A DNA stretch of 64,000 nt from Niastella koreensis GR20-10 (GCF_000246855.1 NC_016609.1:1364001-1428000), one strand, 5' to 3'. Counted from the stretch's first letter, positions 1 through 9,133 are shown. Made by a program: numbers and translations. The notes: generated by a model not told the origin, from the sequence alone.

Positions 1-103
1 AGCAGTTACCCGCTGTGGCGCTGTGAACCGGACGGGAATGGTGATATTGGTGAGGTGAGTGGTGAAAGTGGGATTTTTTATAATTAGATTGGTTTGTTTA
101 AGC
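1..103. other. Window edge, no gene seen
   Basis: No supported reading frame lies here. Bases about 49-75 carry a purine-rich word repeat built on GGTGAGTGGTGA, the same vocabulary that recurs near 42300 and, reverse-complemented, near 62830. The stretch follows the 3' end of the minus-strand gene ending at 104. Confidence 0.4.
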
Positions 104-853
104 TTATAATAATTTGGTAGAGAACTTCCAGAGTTCTTCGGTATATCCGCTGATGAGCACTAATTCGGTAGGGGTGATAGATTTAATATTCCAGATGCGT
201 TGTTGGTTTTCGATGGTGACGATGATGGATTTATTATCGGGACCAAAAACCCATTTACCGCTTTCGGTAACTTTTAATGATTGGGCTTCATATACACCGT
301 TGCTTTTAAAATAAGCATAGGCGCCTTTTATCAGTTTACTCGCCATCTTTAACTGCGCTTCTGAACGGCCAGGTACTTCACGACGTGTTAAGTACCATTT
401 TTTGCTGATCTGTGTTTTGGTAGCAGCAACAGCCTTGATATCGGGAAGCGGTGTTTCAATGTTGTCTGATGGGGTAATGTTTGTTCTGGCCATAATGAAA
501 GAACCCTCACCCAGGGTAAGGATTAACTTATTAGAGTCCAGGCCAACTATCTGTGATTCGTTTGAATTTCCTTTGTAAGAAGTGATCCTGACCTTGCTGG
601 TAGCTTCATTCAGGCTCCATACGCCTTCGTCAACATTATTCATCACAAAAGCCTTGTAGTGATTATTAGCTTTGAAGTAAAAGGTCATGTTTCCAAAATA
701 CTCATTAGCGATTCTTAAAGTGGCAGTATCGTATCTGTGTTTATTGTAAACGTCAACATATTTCCATTTACCAACCAGGGAGTCAGTTTTCTGGGCTTCT
801 ACGGACAGTGATAAACCAATAGGAATTAGGAATAGGAATCTAAGTCTAGTCAT
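104..853 (-). CDS. Secreted protein with two lipocalin-like repeats
   Basis: A 249-residue protein that starts with a signal peptide (LFLIPIGLSLSVEAQ, likely cut after Ala-Gln) and is therefore probably periplasmic or surface-located. I chose the ATG at 853, not the upstream ATG at 901, because the extra 16 residues are hydrophilic and would bury the signal peptide. Two similar halves follow: 'LVGKWKYVDVY...' at about residues 25-120 and 'ISKKWYLTRREV...' at about 150-245. Each opens with a Trp-containing strand and alternates short beta strands, as in the lipocalin-like (DUF4923/DUF5004-type) families of Bacteroidota. No enzyme motif is visible. It is monocistronic and downstream of no recognisable partner. 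The fold is inferred from pattern only and the ligand is unknown. Confidence 0.6.
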   Translation of the reverse strand: MTRLRFLFLIPIGLSLSVEAQKTDSLVGKWKYVDVYNKHRYDTATLRIANEYFGNMTFYFKANNHYKAFVMNNVDEGVWSLNEATSKVRITSYKGNSNESQIVGLDSNKLILTLGEGSFIMARTNITPSDNIETPLPDIKAVAATKTQISKKWYLTRREVPGRSEAQLKMASKLIKGAYAYFKSNGVYEAQSLKVTESGKWVFGPDNKSIIVTIENQQRIWNIKSITPTELVLISGYTEELWKFSTKLL

Positions 854-1121
854 GTTTGTGGTTTGTACGGTAGTTCCTGGCGCGTGCCCATCTCTGGACA
901 TATACCATAACGCATATTAGGGCCGGGTAATTGCACCTTTTAAAGTAAATTTTGCGGGGGAAGGTAACAACTTTATACCATCAGTGCAAGAGAATTGGAA
1001 AATGGATTCGATTTTCAACCTGCAAACAGCCATGGGGTTGAATTTCTAAAATAGGGAACGGCGTGAATAATTTTTTTCTGGCGGTTACACAATAAATTTA
1101 TAACAGTTTTCTGGTGGTTAA

Positions 1122-3143
1122 TTACTTGATTAATACGGTGGTTCCGCGCTTAAATACCTGCTCGCCCGTATCTCTCAAAGTATACCTGAGCAACCATACA
1201 AAGACGCCGCTTGATTGCATTTGTCCGTTTATCCGGCCATCCCATTTGTTCGTCCAGTTGTTGGTTCGGAAAACAATTTGTCCGTACCGGTTATAGATGA
1301 TAAACTCCAGGTTAACAGCTTTCCAGGCATTGAGTGGATATAAATAGTCGTTATGGCCATCGCCATTGGGAGTAAATGCATTGGGTACAGTGATGTAGCA
1401 ACTATATACTACTTTCATCTGGTTTACAGCGGTATCAAAGCAATGCAGGTTATTCTCAACAATAAGCCTTACCGGGTAGATCTTTGACCGGCCGCCGGTA
1501 ACCTGGGGATAGGTTTCCGGCAGGGGATTTTGTAAAGTGCTGTTATCTCCGTTTCCGAAGTCCCAGTTCCAGGATATTATCCTGCCAATACTACTATCGG
1601 TAAAAGTTGCCTTGTCTTCGGGGCATAATACTTCAGGAAAGCCAAATTTCGCCTGCAGTGTGTTATCAAGATAAACTGTTGCCGTAGCACTGTCCCTACA
1701 CACCCCATTGGAGACGGTAAGGTTGATCTGTTTGGGGCCAAAGACCCTGAAGATGAAAGTTGGGTTTTGTGCGGTGCTGCTGCTTTCGTTATTAAAAACC
1801 CAGTTCCATTGGTTTACATTGTTGGCTCCACTGTGAAAGAAATGAACCGTATCGGCTTTGCACCCGTATTGGAGCTGATAAGTGAAATCGGCATTTACAG
1901 TGTCGGCGGTTGCAAAGGGCAGGGTAGCGCCTGCAGGTGTTTGCTGGCCGCATTCATCGATGATGGTATTGCCATCGGTACCCGGTTGCAGGGTTATCTG
2001 GTAATTACCTGCAGCTTGTATGGGGGCTGACAGTTGTACAAAAATAGAAGTTGTGACGCCATTTACGCAATTGCCGCTGGCGCCGGTTATAGTTATGGGG
2101 GTAGTGCCGGTAATTGAAAAATCACTGCCATTGGCTGCAATAGAAGCGCAGTTGATAGGCCGGCGAAATACCAGTTCCAGTTTATTGGGGGCGCAGCCCA
2201 CAGGTTTTATACTATCCATTGGAGTGGGCTGAATAGGGTCAACCACAAATGAAGTGTTATTACCCACCGGAACCGAATTGTTACAGTTATCCAGCAGGGT
2301 ATTTCCGTCTGAACCACTTTTTACAGAAATGGTATAGTTGCCAGGTGGCAATGCATTGCTCATGGTGAGCACCACGGTGTCCATATCAAAACTATTGCTG
2401 CAACCAGCGCCGGTAGCAGAAACAATAGTGGCGGCGGCTGGCGAAAGGGTGAAATCACTGGCATTGGTGGCCAGGCTGTTGCATTTAATTTTTTTATTCA
2501 TCTTAATGGTTACGGTAACACCACCGCAACCGGCCCAGCTTTTTTCTATTTTAGGTTGCAACGGATCGGTAATAACACCGGTTCCACCTCCGAATGATAA
2601 TTTATATCCGCTTTGTGAATCGGTAAAATGGCTAACCAGCAGCAGGTAAGTATGCCCCTGCACAATGGTAGGCATGGTGCTGAATGAGTTCTTATGATTG
2701 GCAGGGTCAGAAGAGCATTGAATAAAATTCACCCCCGCATTGGAAGCACCGGTTAACCCAAAGGTGCCGGCCCAGTTGCCGGTAACAACCAGGGAGGGAT
2801 CGGTAAACACGTCGTCGGGATTATGACCGGTTATGTCGTATAACATCCAGTCGTAATCGTCGCCTAAGTCGTTTGGCGTAACCAGGAAACCCAGCGTGCC
2901 CGTTTGAAAGCAGGTGAAACGATACCAGAAGGGATTTTTATCAGAATAACCAGCGCCATCATTACAACCCGGAACTGTAATGCTATGGGTTCTGCAAATA
3001 GGTACATTTTGTTGTGAAAAGGTGTCAACGCCGCAAACAGGAAAGGCGGAAGCGGGAGTTTGGCCCAGGGTAGTGCAGTCTTGTGCCCACAGGTTATTAC
3101 ACATTAGCAAAACCACAACCAACCCTAATAGTCTCATAAGCAT
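1122..3143 (-). CDS. T9SS type-B sorted surface protein with PKD domain
   Basis: A 673-residue secreted protein. It has a signal peptide (residues 1-20, LVVVLLMCNNLWAQ), an N-terminal domain rich in Cys and aromatic residues (about 22-190), then two tandem Ig-like modules (about 198-305 and 306-415) sharing conserved cysteines and a 'GxDGNT' turn. A PKD domain follows with the WNWVFNN / WNWDFGNGD signatures (about 420-570). The last 90 residues are the gliding-motility-associated C-terminal (type-B) sorting domain: VPNAFTPNGDGHND, then YNRYGQIVF, WDGRINGQ and a final basic strand. In this family the domain directs export through the type IX secretion system and surface attachment. The gene stands alone. 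The Ig modules suggest adhesion or polymer binding, but no catalytic domain is visible. Confidence 0.85.
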   Translation of the reverse strand: MLMRLLGLVVVLLMCNNLWAQDCTTLGQTPASAFPVCGVDTFSQQNVPICRTHSITVPGCNDGAGYSDKNPFWYRFTCFQTGTLGFLVTPNDLGDDYDWMLYDITGHNPDDVFTDPSLVVTGNWAGTFGLTGASNAGVNFIQCSSDPANHKNSFSTMPTIVQGHTYLLLVSHFTDSQSGYKLSFGGGTGVITDPLQPKIEKSWAGCGGVTVTIKMNKKIKCNSLATNASDFTLSPAAATIVSATGAGCSNSFDMDTVVLTMSNALPPGNYTISVKSGSDGNTLLDNCNNSVPVGNNTSFVVDPIQPTPMDSIKPVGCAPNKLELVFRRPINCASIAANGSDFSITGTTPITITGASGNCVNGVTTSIFVQLSAPIQAAGNYQITLQPGTDGNTIIDECGQQTPAGATLPFATADTVNADFTYQLQYGCKADTVHFFHSGANNVNQWNWVFNNESSSTAQNPTFIFRVFGPKQINLTVSNGVCRDSATATVYLDNTLQAKFGFPEVLCPEDKATFTDSSIGRIISWNWDFGNGDNSTLQNPLPETYPQVTGGRSKIYPVRLIVENNLHCFDTAVNQMKVVYSCYITVPNAFTPNGDGHNDYLYPLNAWKAVNLEFIIYNRYGQIVFRTNNWTNKWDGRINGQMQSSGVFVWLLRYTLRDTGEQVFKRGTTVLIK

Positions 3144-3236
3144 ATGACGATTGACCCCAAAAAATATGGTAACGTTGCAACATAATGAAATATTGAACGC
3201 TATCCTGTTAATAAATAGCGATTGTCGTCAGTTAAT

Positions 3237-4004
3237 TTACCACAATGGCGGCGCCTTGAAAAAATCGTGCGGGGTTTGCCCTGTAAACGCCCTGAAATCT
3301 TTTATAAAGTGTGCCTGATCGTAATAACCTGCCGAATAGGCTGCTTCGGTAAAACTGATAGCATCCGTATAGTTTTCGATCAGGTTTTTCAGGCGAATGA
3401 TAGCTGCAAAATGTTTGGGTGAAGTACCGGTGATCTTTCTGAATCGCTTTTCAAAGGGATCGCGGCTGATGGGCAAACTGGCCAGTAGTTCTTTTACTTT
3501 AATATCACCTTTTGAGCCCTTGATCTTTTGTATAGCTTCGCTTACCAGTACATCTGATTGCGTATGTTTAAGCTCAGATAACAGGAACCGTTCTACAATG
3601 AGTATACGCTGGTTGTTGTTATAGGCAGCGGCCAGTTCTTCTTCTACCGCACACACCTTACCACGCTGAACCAGGTGATCGAGCGACACACTGATGCTGC
3701 CCAGTTCATGCATAGGTTCTTTAAAAAATGCGGCGGCGCCGCCTTCTTTAAAGATCACCAACAGGTTACTGGTGTCTTTTGCATAATCTACCAACCGGCT
3801 CGAATTCCGGATGCCCGAGATAACCGATTGCGCCAGATTATTTGTGACGCCATTATCAGCATAAGACACCTGCCCGCGAAGTCGGAACGCAATTACAATG
3901 GAAGTATCGGGTAAGATCCGGTTCACCATTCCCTGGTCACATTCAATGATCAGAAAATGTTTAATATACGGTTGCAAAACAGGAGAAGGAAGGAATTGTG
4001 CCAT
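3237..4004 (-). CDS. AraC family transcriptional regulator
   Basis: A 255-residue protein starting at the ATG at 4004 (MAQFLPSPVL). The longer frame begins with a TTG at 4028 and adds nothing conserved. The N-terminal half (1-150) is a variable AraC-type sensor region. The C-terminal 100 residues contain the two helix-turn-helices of the AraC family: 'VKELLASLPISRDPFEKRFRKITGTSPKHF' followed by 'TEAAYSAGYYDQAHFIKDFRAFTGQTPHDF', the second being the usual signature. It is transcribed away from the AHSA1-domain gene across a 246-bp spacer holding tandem GTAACC dyads, so it is a candidate regulator of that promoter, although the dyads lie nearer the other gene. The inducer is unknown. Confidence 0.85.
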   Translation of the reverse strand: MAQFLPSPVLQPYIKHFLIIECDQGMVNRILPDTSIVIAFRLRGQVSYADNGVTNNLAQSVISGIRNSSRLVDYAKDTSNLLVIFKEGGAAAFFKEPMHELGSISVSLDHLVQRGKVCAVEEELAAAYNNNQRILIVERFLLSELKHTQSDVLVSEAIQKIKGSKGDIKVKELLASLPISRDPFEKRFRKITGTSPKHFAAIIRLKNLIENYTDAISFTEAAYSAGYYDQAHFIKDFRAFTGQTPHDFFKAPPLW

Positions 4005-4090
4005 GTGTTGTCTGGTATTCAGTAACAAATCTACAACTTGCCGATCCCTTAGCCCAACCGTTTAACAGGTAAAAAGGTTCAAAAATAGCT

Positions 4091-4120
4091 TTGGTAACCG
4101 GATGGTTACTTATATATTTG
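4091..4120 (+). promoter_or_regulatory. Bacteroidota promoter of the AHSA1 gene
   Basis: TTG at 4091-4093, exactly 19 bp, then TATATTTG at 4113-4120: a full match to the primary sigma consensus of Bacteroidota (TTG-N19-TAnnTTTG). The 16-bp dyad at 4094-4109 fills most of the spacer, so a bound protein would exclude RNA polymerase. It would leave a leader of about 125 nt before the ATG at 4251. Confidence 0.75.
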
Positions 4121-4152
4121 CAACCGGATGGTTACGTAACCGGAATGTAACC
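4094..4152. promoter_or_regulatory. Tandem GTAACC-N4-GGTTAC operators
   Basis: Two near-identical dyads: GTAACCGGATGGTTAC at 4094-4109 and GCAACCGGATGGTTAC at 4120-4135, 26 bp apart. A third, degenerate copy starts at 4136 (GTAACCGGAATG, then GTAACC at 4147-4152). The first lies between the -33 and -7 boxes and the second covers the expected transcription start, the classical geometry of a repressor. AHSA1 genes in this phylum are often controlled by small ArsR-type repressors, but no such gene is next door; the divergent AraC regulator or a distant ArsR protein could bind. Confidence 0.7.
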
Positions 4153-4250
4153 ATCAGCCTGTACGTACCGGCAAACAAATTGAAGTTTACCAAATGGAGA
4201 TAGTACGCTTTTACAACCAATTGTAAACGCAAATCAAAAAAACTAATAGC

Positions 4251-4688
4251 ATGCAAAACGAACCATTGATCGTTGAGCGCACGTATAATGCGCCGGCCGA
4301 CAAAGTGTGGCAGGCCATTACCGATTTAGATCAGATGCGCCAATGGTATTTTAAACTGGCCGCATTCAGGCCCGAACCTGGTTTTGAATTTCAGTTTGAA
4401 GGCGGCCCCAAAGGAGGACCAACGTACTTACATAAATGCCGGGTAACGGAAGTAGTGCCTGGTAAAAAATTACAATACAGCTGGCGATACGACGGTTTTG
4501 ACGGCAATTCTTTTGTAACATTTGAATTGTTTGCGGAAGGAGATAAAACCAGGGTGAAATTGACCCATGAAGGCCTGGAAACGCTGGCGGCTGCCAACAA
4601 GGATTTTGCAAGAGAGAATTTTATGCAGGGATGGACATCTATCATTGGTACCAACCTGAAAAATTTTGTAGAAAAGGTAACTGTTTAA
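4251..4688 (+). CDS. SRPBCC (AHSA1-like) domain protein
   Basis: A 145-residue cytoplasmic protein of the START/SRPBCC superfamily, AHSA1-like branch. The N-terminus 'VERTYNAPADKVWQAITD' and the later 'WRYDGFDGNSFVTFEL' and 'GWTSIIGTNLKNFVE' are typical of the family, which forms a deep ligand-binding cavity between a seven-stranded sheet and a C-terminal helix. Family length is about 140-160, so it is complete. The ligand is unknown; members have been linked to stress responses and hydrophobic small molecules. Its own promoter carries tandem dyad operators, so it is likely a single-gene regulated unit. Its stop codon overlaps by four bases the 3' end of the convergent GNAT gene. Confidence 0.85.
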   Translation: MQNEPLIVERTYNAPADKVWQAITDLDQMRQWYFKLAAFRPEPGFEFQFEGGPKGGPTYLHKCRVTEVVPGKKLQYSWRYDGFDGNSFVTFELFAEGDKTRVKLTHEGLETLAAANKDFARENFMQGWTSIIGTNLKNFVEKVTV

Positions 4689-5434
4689 ATAGTACCACCA
4701 TTTTTGATATCGCCTTTTAATCTGAAGCCGCAGGGTTTCATCCCGGCTTTTATTAAAGTGGCCTTGGATGCATTGTTACTGATATTGCAACGGGCGGCGG
4801 GAACCCGGCCCATGCGATAGATCTCTTTTTTCAGTTCCTGTACGAGTAAACTGCCGAGCCCACGCTGCCGGCAGTTTTCTTTTACATCCATATAAATATC
4901 CGCATACGGAAAATTATAGTTAAGCATGAACCCGCCATTGGCCACCACTTCGCTGTGTTGTACGAGATAGTAACCACCCACATCGGCGCCGTTATTTTCT
5001 TCTTTTTGATTTCTGCCAAAATGTACGCCGGGCAATTGAAAATTAGTTTGAACATGGTCTTCAAACAGAATGGCTTCTGCATAAATGTTCTTGGCAAACT
5101 CATACAGCATACCGGTTAACAACAGATCGTTGCTCTGGCATTCGATCTGTTTGGTGCCTGAGGTTGAAATAAAATCATGGAATATGGAGCTTACATATTT
5201 TCTGTATGGCGGCAGCACGTAGAATTCAAAAATCGTATCACGGTCTTCTCTTTTATCAGAACCCCATACAGCCCCGTAACCAATGCGCGCTTCGTTGGAA
5301 ATAAATTCATATACGTCGGCCCAGCCATAATAATGGCATTTATCATATATGAACTGAAAATTATTTTCCTGCAGGAATATTTGACGAAAATCTTTTATGT
5401 CTGCCGACTGTATTTTAACGAGCTGTATCTGCAT
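4685..5434 (-). CDS. GNAT family N-acetyltransferase
   Basis: A 249-residue protein; the frame extends to a TTG at 5440, but the ATG at 5434 (MQIQLVKIQSAD) is the better start. The C-terminal third is a GNAT fold: 'ADIYMDVKENCRQRGLGSLLVQELKKE' carries the acetyl-CoA-binding R-x-x-G-x-G/A loop, followed by 'ARCNISNNASKATLIKAGM' (the usual N-x-x-S-x-x-x-x-x-K-x-G-F-like motif). The N-terminal half resembles a second, degenerate GNAT unit, as in some two-domain members. The substrate cannot be told. It ends convergently with the SRPBCC gene. Confidence 0.8.
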   Translation of the reverse strand: MQIQLVKIQSADIKDFRQIFLQENNFQFIYDKCHYYGWADVYEFISNEARIGYGAVWGSDKREDRDTIFEFYVLPPYRKYVSSIFHDFISTSGTKQIECQSNDLLLTGMLYEFAKNIYAEAILFEDHVQTNFQLPGVHFGRNQKEENNGADVGGYYLVQHSEVVANGGFMLNYNFPYADIYMDVKENCRQRGLGSLLVQELKKEIYRMGRVPAARCNISNNASKATLIKAGMKPCGFRLKGDIKNGGTI

Positions 5435-5453
5435 GACCAAAAGTTAGCTATTT

Positions 5454-6092
5454 TCAGGCAACTGCTATTTCATTTTTATTTCTTTTCCTTCTGATCAGCC
5501 ATTCTATAAAAAGTAAGTTGGGCACAAACCCCATCCAGGCAACGATCATATAGGCATTCAATGGGCGCAGATGAAACAGGGCAATAAGCAGCCACTTCCA
5601 GGCCCTTAAGGTAACGGCCGACAGCGTCAACGCATAACTTCGTTGCATCCATTCTTTATGAGCGGTGAATTGCTTTTTCATGGCTGATTGCCATGCTTTG
5701 GCTGTAGTAACAATCCATAAAATAGCCAGGGTGGTGAAGGCAATGCGGGAAGAAATACCGCCATTGGCCAGCAGGGCCATAATGAACGAGGCCGGACCTG
5801 TGATAAATAATACATCAACAACATAGAGTTTTCCTATAACACGATGCAGTTTTTTGTAATGCGACAACAGGTATGAAGAAAACTGCGTGAACCCTGCTAT
5901 CAATACGAACATAGAAGAAAATACATGTACAAAAAAAGCGATGCGCCAGGGAATGATGTCGATGTAGTCCTGTTTTATTTGTAAAAAAGCCGCGTCCAGG
6001 CGAACGGGCAGGTATTGCAGGGTAATTCCCAGCATCAGGGCCGAAAAAAAAGCCAGCAGTAACAGCAACAGGTAATTACCATACACACGCAT
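5454..6092 (-). CDS. DUF2306 integral membrane protein
   Basis: A 212-residue membrane protein beginning at the ATG at 6092 (MRVYGNYLLLLLLAF); a TTG at 6128 would add 12 residues. About six hydrophobic segments are visible, with an His-containing loop 'SHYKKLHRVIGKLYVVDVL' typical of DUF2306 proteins, and a basic C-terminus. In the family these histidines resemble those of cytochrome b561-like four-helix proteins, but a haem role is not established. It lies 20 bp downstream of the GNAT gene start in the same direction, so cotranscription is plausible. Function unknown. Confidence 0.7.
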   Translation of the reverse strand: MRVYGNYLLLLLLAFFSALMLGITLQYLPVRLDAAFLQIKQDYIDIIPWRIAFFVHVFSSMFVLIAGFTQFSSYLLSHYKKLHRVIGKLYVVDVLFITGPASFIMALLANGGISSRIAFTTLAILWIVTTAKAWQSAMKKQFTAHKEWMQRSYALTLSAVTLRAWKWLLIALFHLRPLNAYMIVAWMGFVPNLLFIEWLIRRKRNKNEIAVA

Positions 6093-6164
6093 AACCTTAA
6101 AAGTAATAAATAGCCATTTGTTTGTCAACCCAAAATGTTTATTTTGTTTTTCAAATAACCAGTA

Positions 6165-6935
6165 ATGACCCCCAAAAACCTTTTATTATTTGCCCTTACA
6201 GCTACAGTGAGCTTCACCGCCTGTAATAACAAACCGGCTGATAAACCGGTTAAATCGGAAACCGCCCCAATAGGATCTGCCGCTTTATTGTCACAACCTT
6301 TATCTGCTGTGACCGGTAGCTGGACAGGGATGTTTGAACCAGACGGAAGTGATTCAACTGCAGGTTTGGCCAACAAAATAACGGTGTTTATTGCACAGCT
6401 CGCAGATGGTAACATAAGTGGTTATAGTGTTTGCGCTGGTAATGAACGGCCTTTTAGCGGCAATTATGAAGAGCAGAAGGGCATCATTAAAGCTACTTTG
6501 AATGAGCCGGGTAATAATAAATACGATGGCGTGTTTGAGCTGGAGATTAATAAAGAAAATAAGAACCTTACCGGTAAATGGACCCCTTTTAATAAAGCAT
6601 TAACGGGCAGGCATTATACCCTGGAAAGAAAGAATTTTAAGTATGACCCCTCGGAGGGTGAGCAGCCTAATGCGTCAGCACGTTTGTTGAGTGCTAACGA
6701 TGTAAATAATCTGCTTAAAGATGAATTGCGGTATATGCGGAATGAGATCTATGCCCGGCATGGCTATTCCTTTAAACTTAAAGAGGTGCGTCAGATGTTT
6801 GACTCCCGGGATTGGTATATGCCTGTTTCAACAGACGTGCGCAAAAAATTAACGCCTATTGAAGTCAGGAATGAAAAGATGATCAAGAACTTTGAAAAAT
6901 ACGCCGAAGAGTCATATGACGATTACGGACGATAA
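6165..6935 (+). CDS. YARHG domain lipoprotein
   Basis: A 256-residue lipoprotein: the signal ends in SFTAC, giving a lipidated Cys at residue 20. The middle (about 45-150) is a beta-rich region with 'GSWTGMFEP' and 'LTGKWTPF', resembling a lipocalin-like module. The C-terminal domain contains the namesake sequence 'MRNEIYARHGYSFK' followed by 'RDWYMPVSTDVRKKLTPIEVRN', a clear YARHG domain. This extracytoplasmic domain is common in Bacteroidota and Firmicutes lipoproteins and its role is unknown. It is alone and ends convergently with the histidine kinase, with a repeat-derived hairpin between them. Confidence 0.85.
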   Translation: MTPKNLLLFALTATVSFTACNNKPADKPVKSETAPIGSAALLSQPLSAVTGSWTGMFEPDGSDSTAGLANKITVFIAQLADGNISGYSVCAGNERPFSGNYEEQKGIIKATLNEPGNNKYDGVFELEINKENKNLTGKWTPFNKALTGRHYTLERKNFKYDPSEGEQPNASARLLSANDVNNLLKDELRYMRNEIYARHGYSFKLKEVRQMFDSRDWYMPVSTDVRKKLTPIEVRNEKMIKNFEKYAEESYDDYGR

Positions 6936-6937
6936 TA

Positions 6938-7012
6938 AAGGCAAATGGCAGAGGGCAGAGGGCAAAGAACGCAGCGCGGCAGCGCAACTTCTTCCTTCTG
7001 CCCTTTGCCTTT
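6938..7012. repeat. Word repeat forming a terminator-like hairpin
   Basis: Tandem words GGCAAAT / GGCAGAG / GGCAGAG / GGCAAAG on the left face the complementary words CTTCTGCC / CTTTGCC and a T-run on the right. The arms pair across the spacer between two convergent genes and end in TTTTT, so the locus can act as a terminator for the plus-strand gene, and part of it for the minus-strand gene. Confidence 0.6.
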
Positions 7013-9133
7013 TTATGATTTAGGGATGGTCACTTTTAACCGGCAACCGCAACCAGGCGATGATTGCAGATCGACGGTTCCATTATATAAAGTGGTTCTG
7101 TCGTAAATATTCGATAGGCCGATGCCCTTTGTTTTTTTCAGCGGACAAAATCCCACGCCATCGTCCTGTACAATAAGTTCAATACCCGTGCCGGTACTTA
7201 TTAATTGAATGGTTACTTTGGTAGCCTTGCTGTACTGAATGGTATTTTTTAACTGCTCCTGAACTATCCGGTACAGGGCAATCTTTTTTCCTTCAGAGAT
7301 ATCATCGGTCCATTGTTTATGGCACTGGAATTTGATCTTGAAAGAACAGGTCTTTCTCAGGTCTTTAACCAATTCACTGATACTATCGGCCAGGGTCTTT
7401 TCTTTCAGTTTAGGCAACACCATTTCCCTTGAAATGGTTTGTATATCGGCAATGGCCATGTCGAGCGATTCTACCACTTTCTTCGCTATTTCCTTATTCG
7501 CCGCTTCACTGGGTTTTAAAAGCCCCATATACAATTTGGCCACCAGCAGCAACTGGTTGATGTTGTCGTGCAGTTCCTGCCCGATACGGGTGCGTTCTTT
7601 TTCCTGTGTATCTATGATGCTCTTGGCAATTTCCTTCTGGTGTTTGATCTTTTCCTGCAACAACAGGTTCTCGAGCTCTTTTATTTCAGTAAGATCGAGT
7701 AAGGACCCGATAAGCTTTACCGGTTTTTCATTTTCAAATACAACAATACCCCGGTCGCGAACCGTTCTGTAGGCGCCGTTGAGGTATTTGAGCCGGTATT
7801 CCCACTGCCAGCTGGCAACTTTACTACGCAGCAGGTTGGCAACATTTAATTCAACCCGTTCTTTATCCTCGGGGTGAATGCGATTGTACCACCAGTTCTT
7901 GGCAATGGTGTCTTTATCGGGAGAGCCCAGGAGTTCGATCAATGGCTTGCTGCGGAATACCTGGTTCGATTTCAGGTCCCATTCCCAAATGGCGTCTGTG
8001 GTTACCTGGGTTAAGCGGATCAATCGTTCATTGGCCCGGGCAATTTCCTCATGCACATTGTACCCAAAAGTAATGTCCATGGCTTCGCCGCCCAGCAGTC
8101 GTTTGTTGGTTTTATGCGGAACCGGGAAAATGTTCACCAAAAAATAGCAGGTTGTTCCTTCTGCCAGGGGATGCTTATAAATCTTTTTATGTGCAACACC
8201 TGTTGCCAGCACCTTGCGGTGTTCTTTTTCAAAGATGTCAGTAAAGAAAGGGGGGATTACTTCTGCCGCTTTTTGGTTCAATGCGTTTTCTGTTAAGCCC
8301 AGAAAGCGAAGAAAAGCCGGGTTGGCAAAAATAAGCCGCTCGTGATCATCGATCAGCCAGGTCATGGCTGAAGTAAGATTTAAAAATCCTTTCTGGAATA
8401 ATTCTTTGTCGCTGGCATGCGGTTCTTTATGCCAGGGCAATTCGTTGATAAGGGCAACAAATGAAAAGGGGACGGAGCTGGTCTCATCAAAAAGTGGATA
8501 GAAGGCAAATTGTAACCATTTACTGTCGGGACTATCGGCACGCATTTCAATTACCTGCTGGTAAGGCTTGCCCCCCAGTAAAGTTTTCATAAGGGGAGAG
8601 TTTTCAAAGGATATTGGATCAGTAAATATTTTAAAGGAACTGCAAAAGTCGGCCAGCTGTGGATTGTTCAGCAGGCTTTCAGGATTGGTGTTTAAGAAGG
8701 TGGCGGCTTTATCGTTAGCATCTACTACATGACCCTGACAGTCGAGTACCAGGATGCCGGGTGTGGGTGTATGGGTTGGTTTTTCGGGATCTGTTTTATA
8801 ACCCAGGCAAATAAAAAGTTCCGGGTTGTTTGCTGCAGCTTTTAACCGGGCAATACGCCAGTTGGCTTTATGAACCATGCTATTCAGCAGGTTCATCTTT
8901 AAATAGGAGGGGTTAGCGGTAAATCCCGCCTTTTGCAAAGCATCTTTTAAAAGCTCTGCACCGACAGGTGAAAGGAAATTATAAAAGAGATTTGTTGAAG
9001 GAATGTTTTTTTCAAAATGCAGGCATTGCGCCAGCTGGTCATTGGCATATTGAATGAGGCCATGATCATTAATGATGGCGAAATAATAGTCTTCATAGGT
9101 ATCTGCAATCGTTACTTTATCATCTTCAGTCAT
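7013..9133 (-). CDS. Multi-PAS sensor histidine kinase (HisKA_3)
   Basis: A 706-residue cytoplasmic kinase with no membrane segment. It holds about four PAS-like modules (roughly 15-110, 120-235, 240-365, 375-495; the last is a clear PAS_3 fold with 'WEWDLKSNQVFRSKPLIELLG' and a PAC tail). A short coiled coil leads to the HisKA_3 dimerisation box 'RIGQELHDNINQLL', with the phospho-acceptor at His522. The HATPase domain has 'EQLKNTIQYSKAT' (N box), 'VQDDGVGF' (G1) and 'GIGLSNI' (G2). HisKA_3 kinases partner NarL/LuxR regulators; the gene for one (9339-9965) lies just upstream on the same strand with 205 bp between, so the two are likely a cognate pair. Confidence 0.88.
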   Translation of the reverse strand: MTEDDKVTIADTYEDYYFAIINDHGLIQYANDQLAQCLHFEKNIPSTNLFYNFLSPVGAELLKDALQKAGFTANPSYLKMNLLNSMVHKANWRIARLKAAANNPELFICLGYKTDPEKPTHTPTPGILVLDCQGHVVDANDKAATFLNTNPESLLNNPQLADFCSSFKIFTDPISFENSPLMKTLLGGKPYQQVIEMRADSPDSKWLQFAFYPLFDETSSVPFSFVALINELPWHKEPHASDKELFQKGFLNLTSAMTWLIDDHERLIFANPAFLRFLGLTENALNQKAAEVIPPFFTDIFEKEHRKVLATGVAHKKIYKHPLAEGTTCYFLVNIFPVPHKTNKRLLGGEAMDITFGYNVHEEIARANERLIRLTQVTTDAIWEWDLKSNQVFRSKPLIELLGSPDKDTIAKNWWYNRIHPEDKERVELNVANLLRSKVASWQWEYRLKYLNGAYRTVRDRGIVVFENEKPVKLIGSLLDLTEIKELENLLLQEKIKHQKEIAKSIIDTQEKERTRIGQELHDNINQLLLVAKLYMGLLKPSEAANKEIAKKVVESLDMAIADIQTISREMVLPKLKEKTLADSISELVKDLRKTCSFKIKFQCHKQWTDDISEGKKIALYRIVQEQLKNTIQYSKATKVTIQLISTGTGIELIVQDDGVGFCPLKKTKGIGLSNIYDRTTLYNGTVDLQSSPGCGCRLKVTIPKS

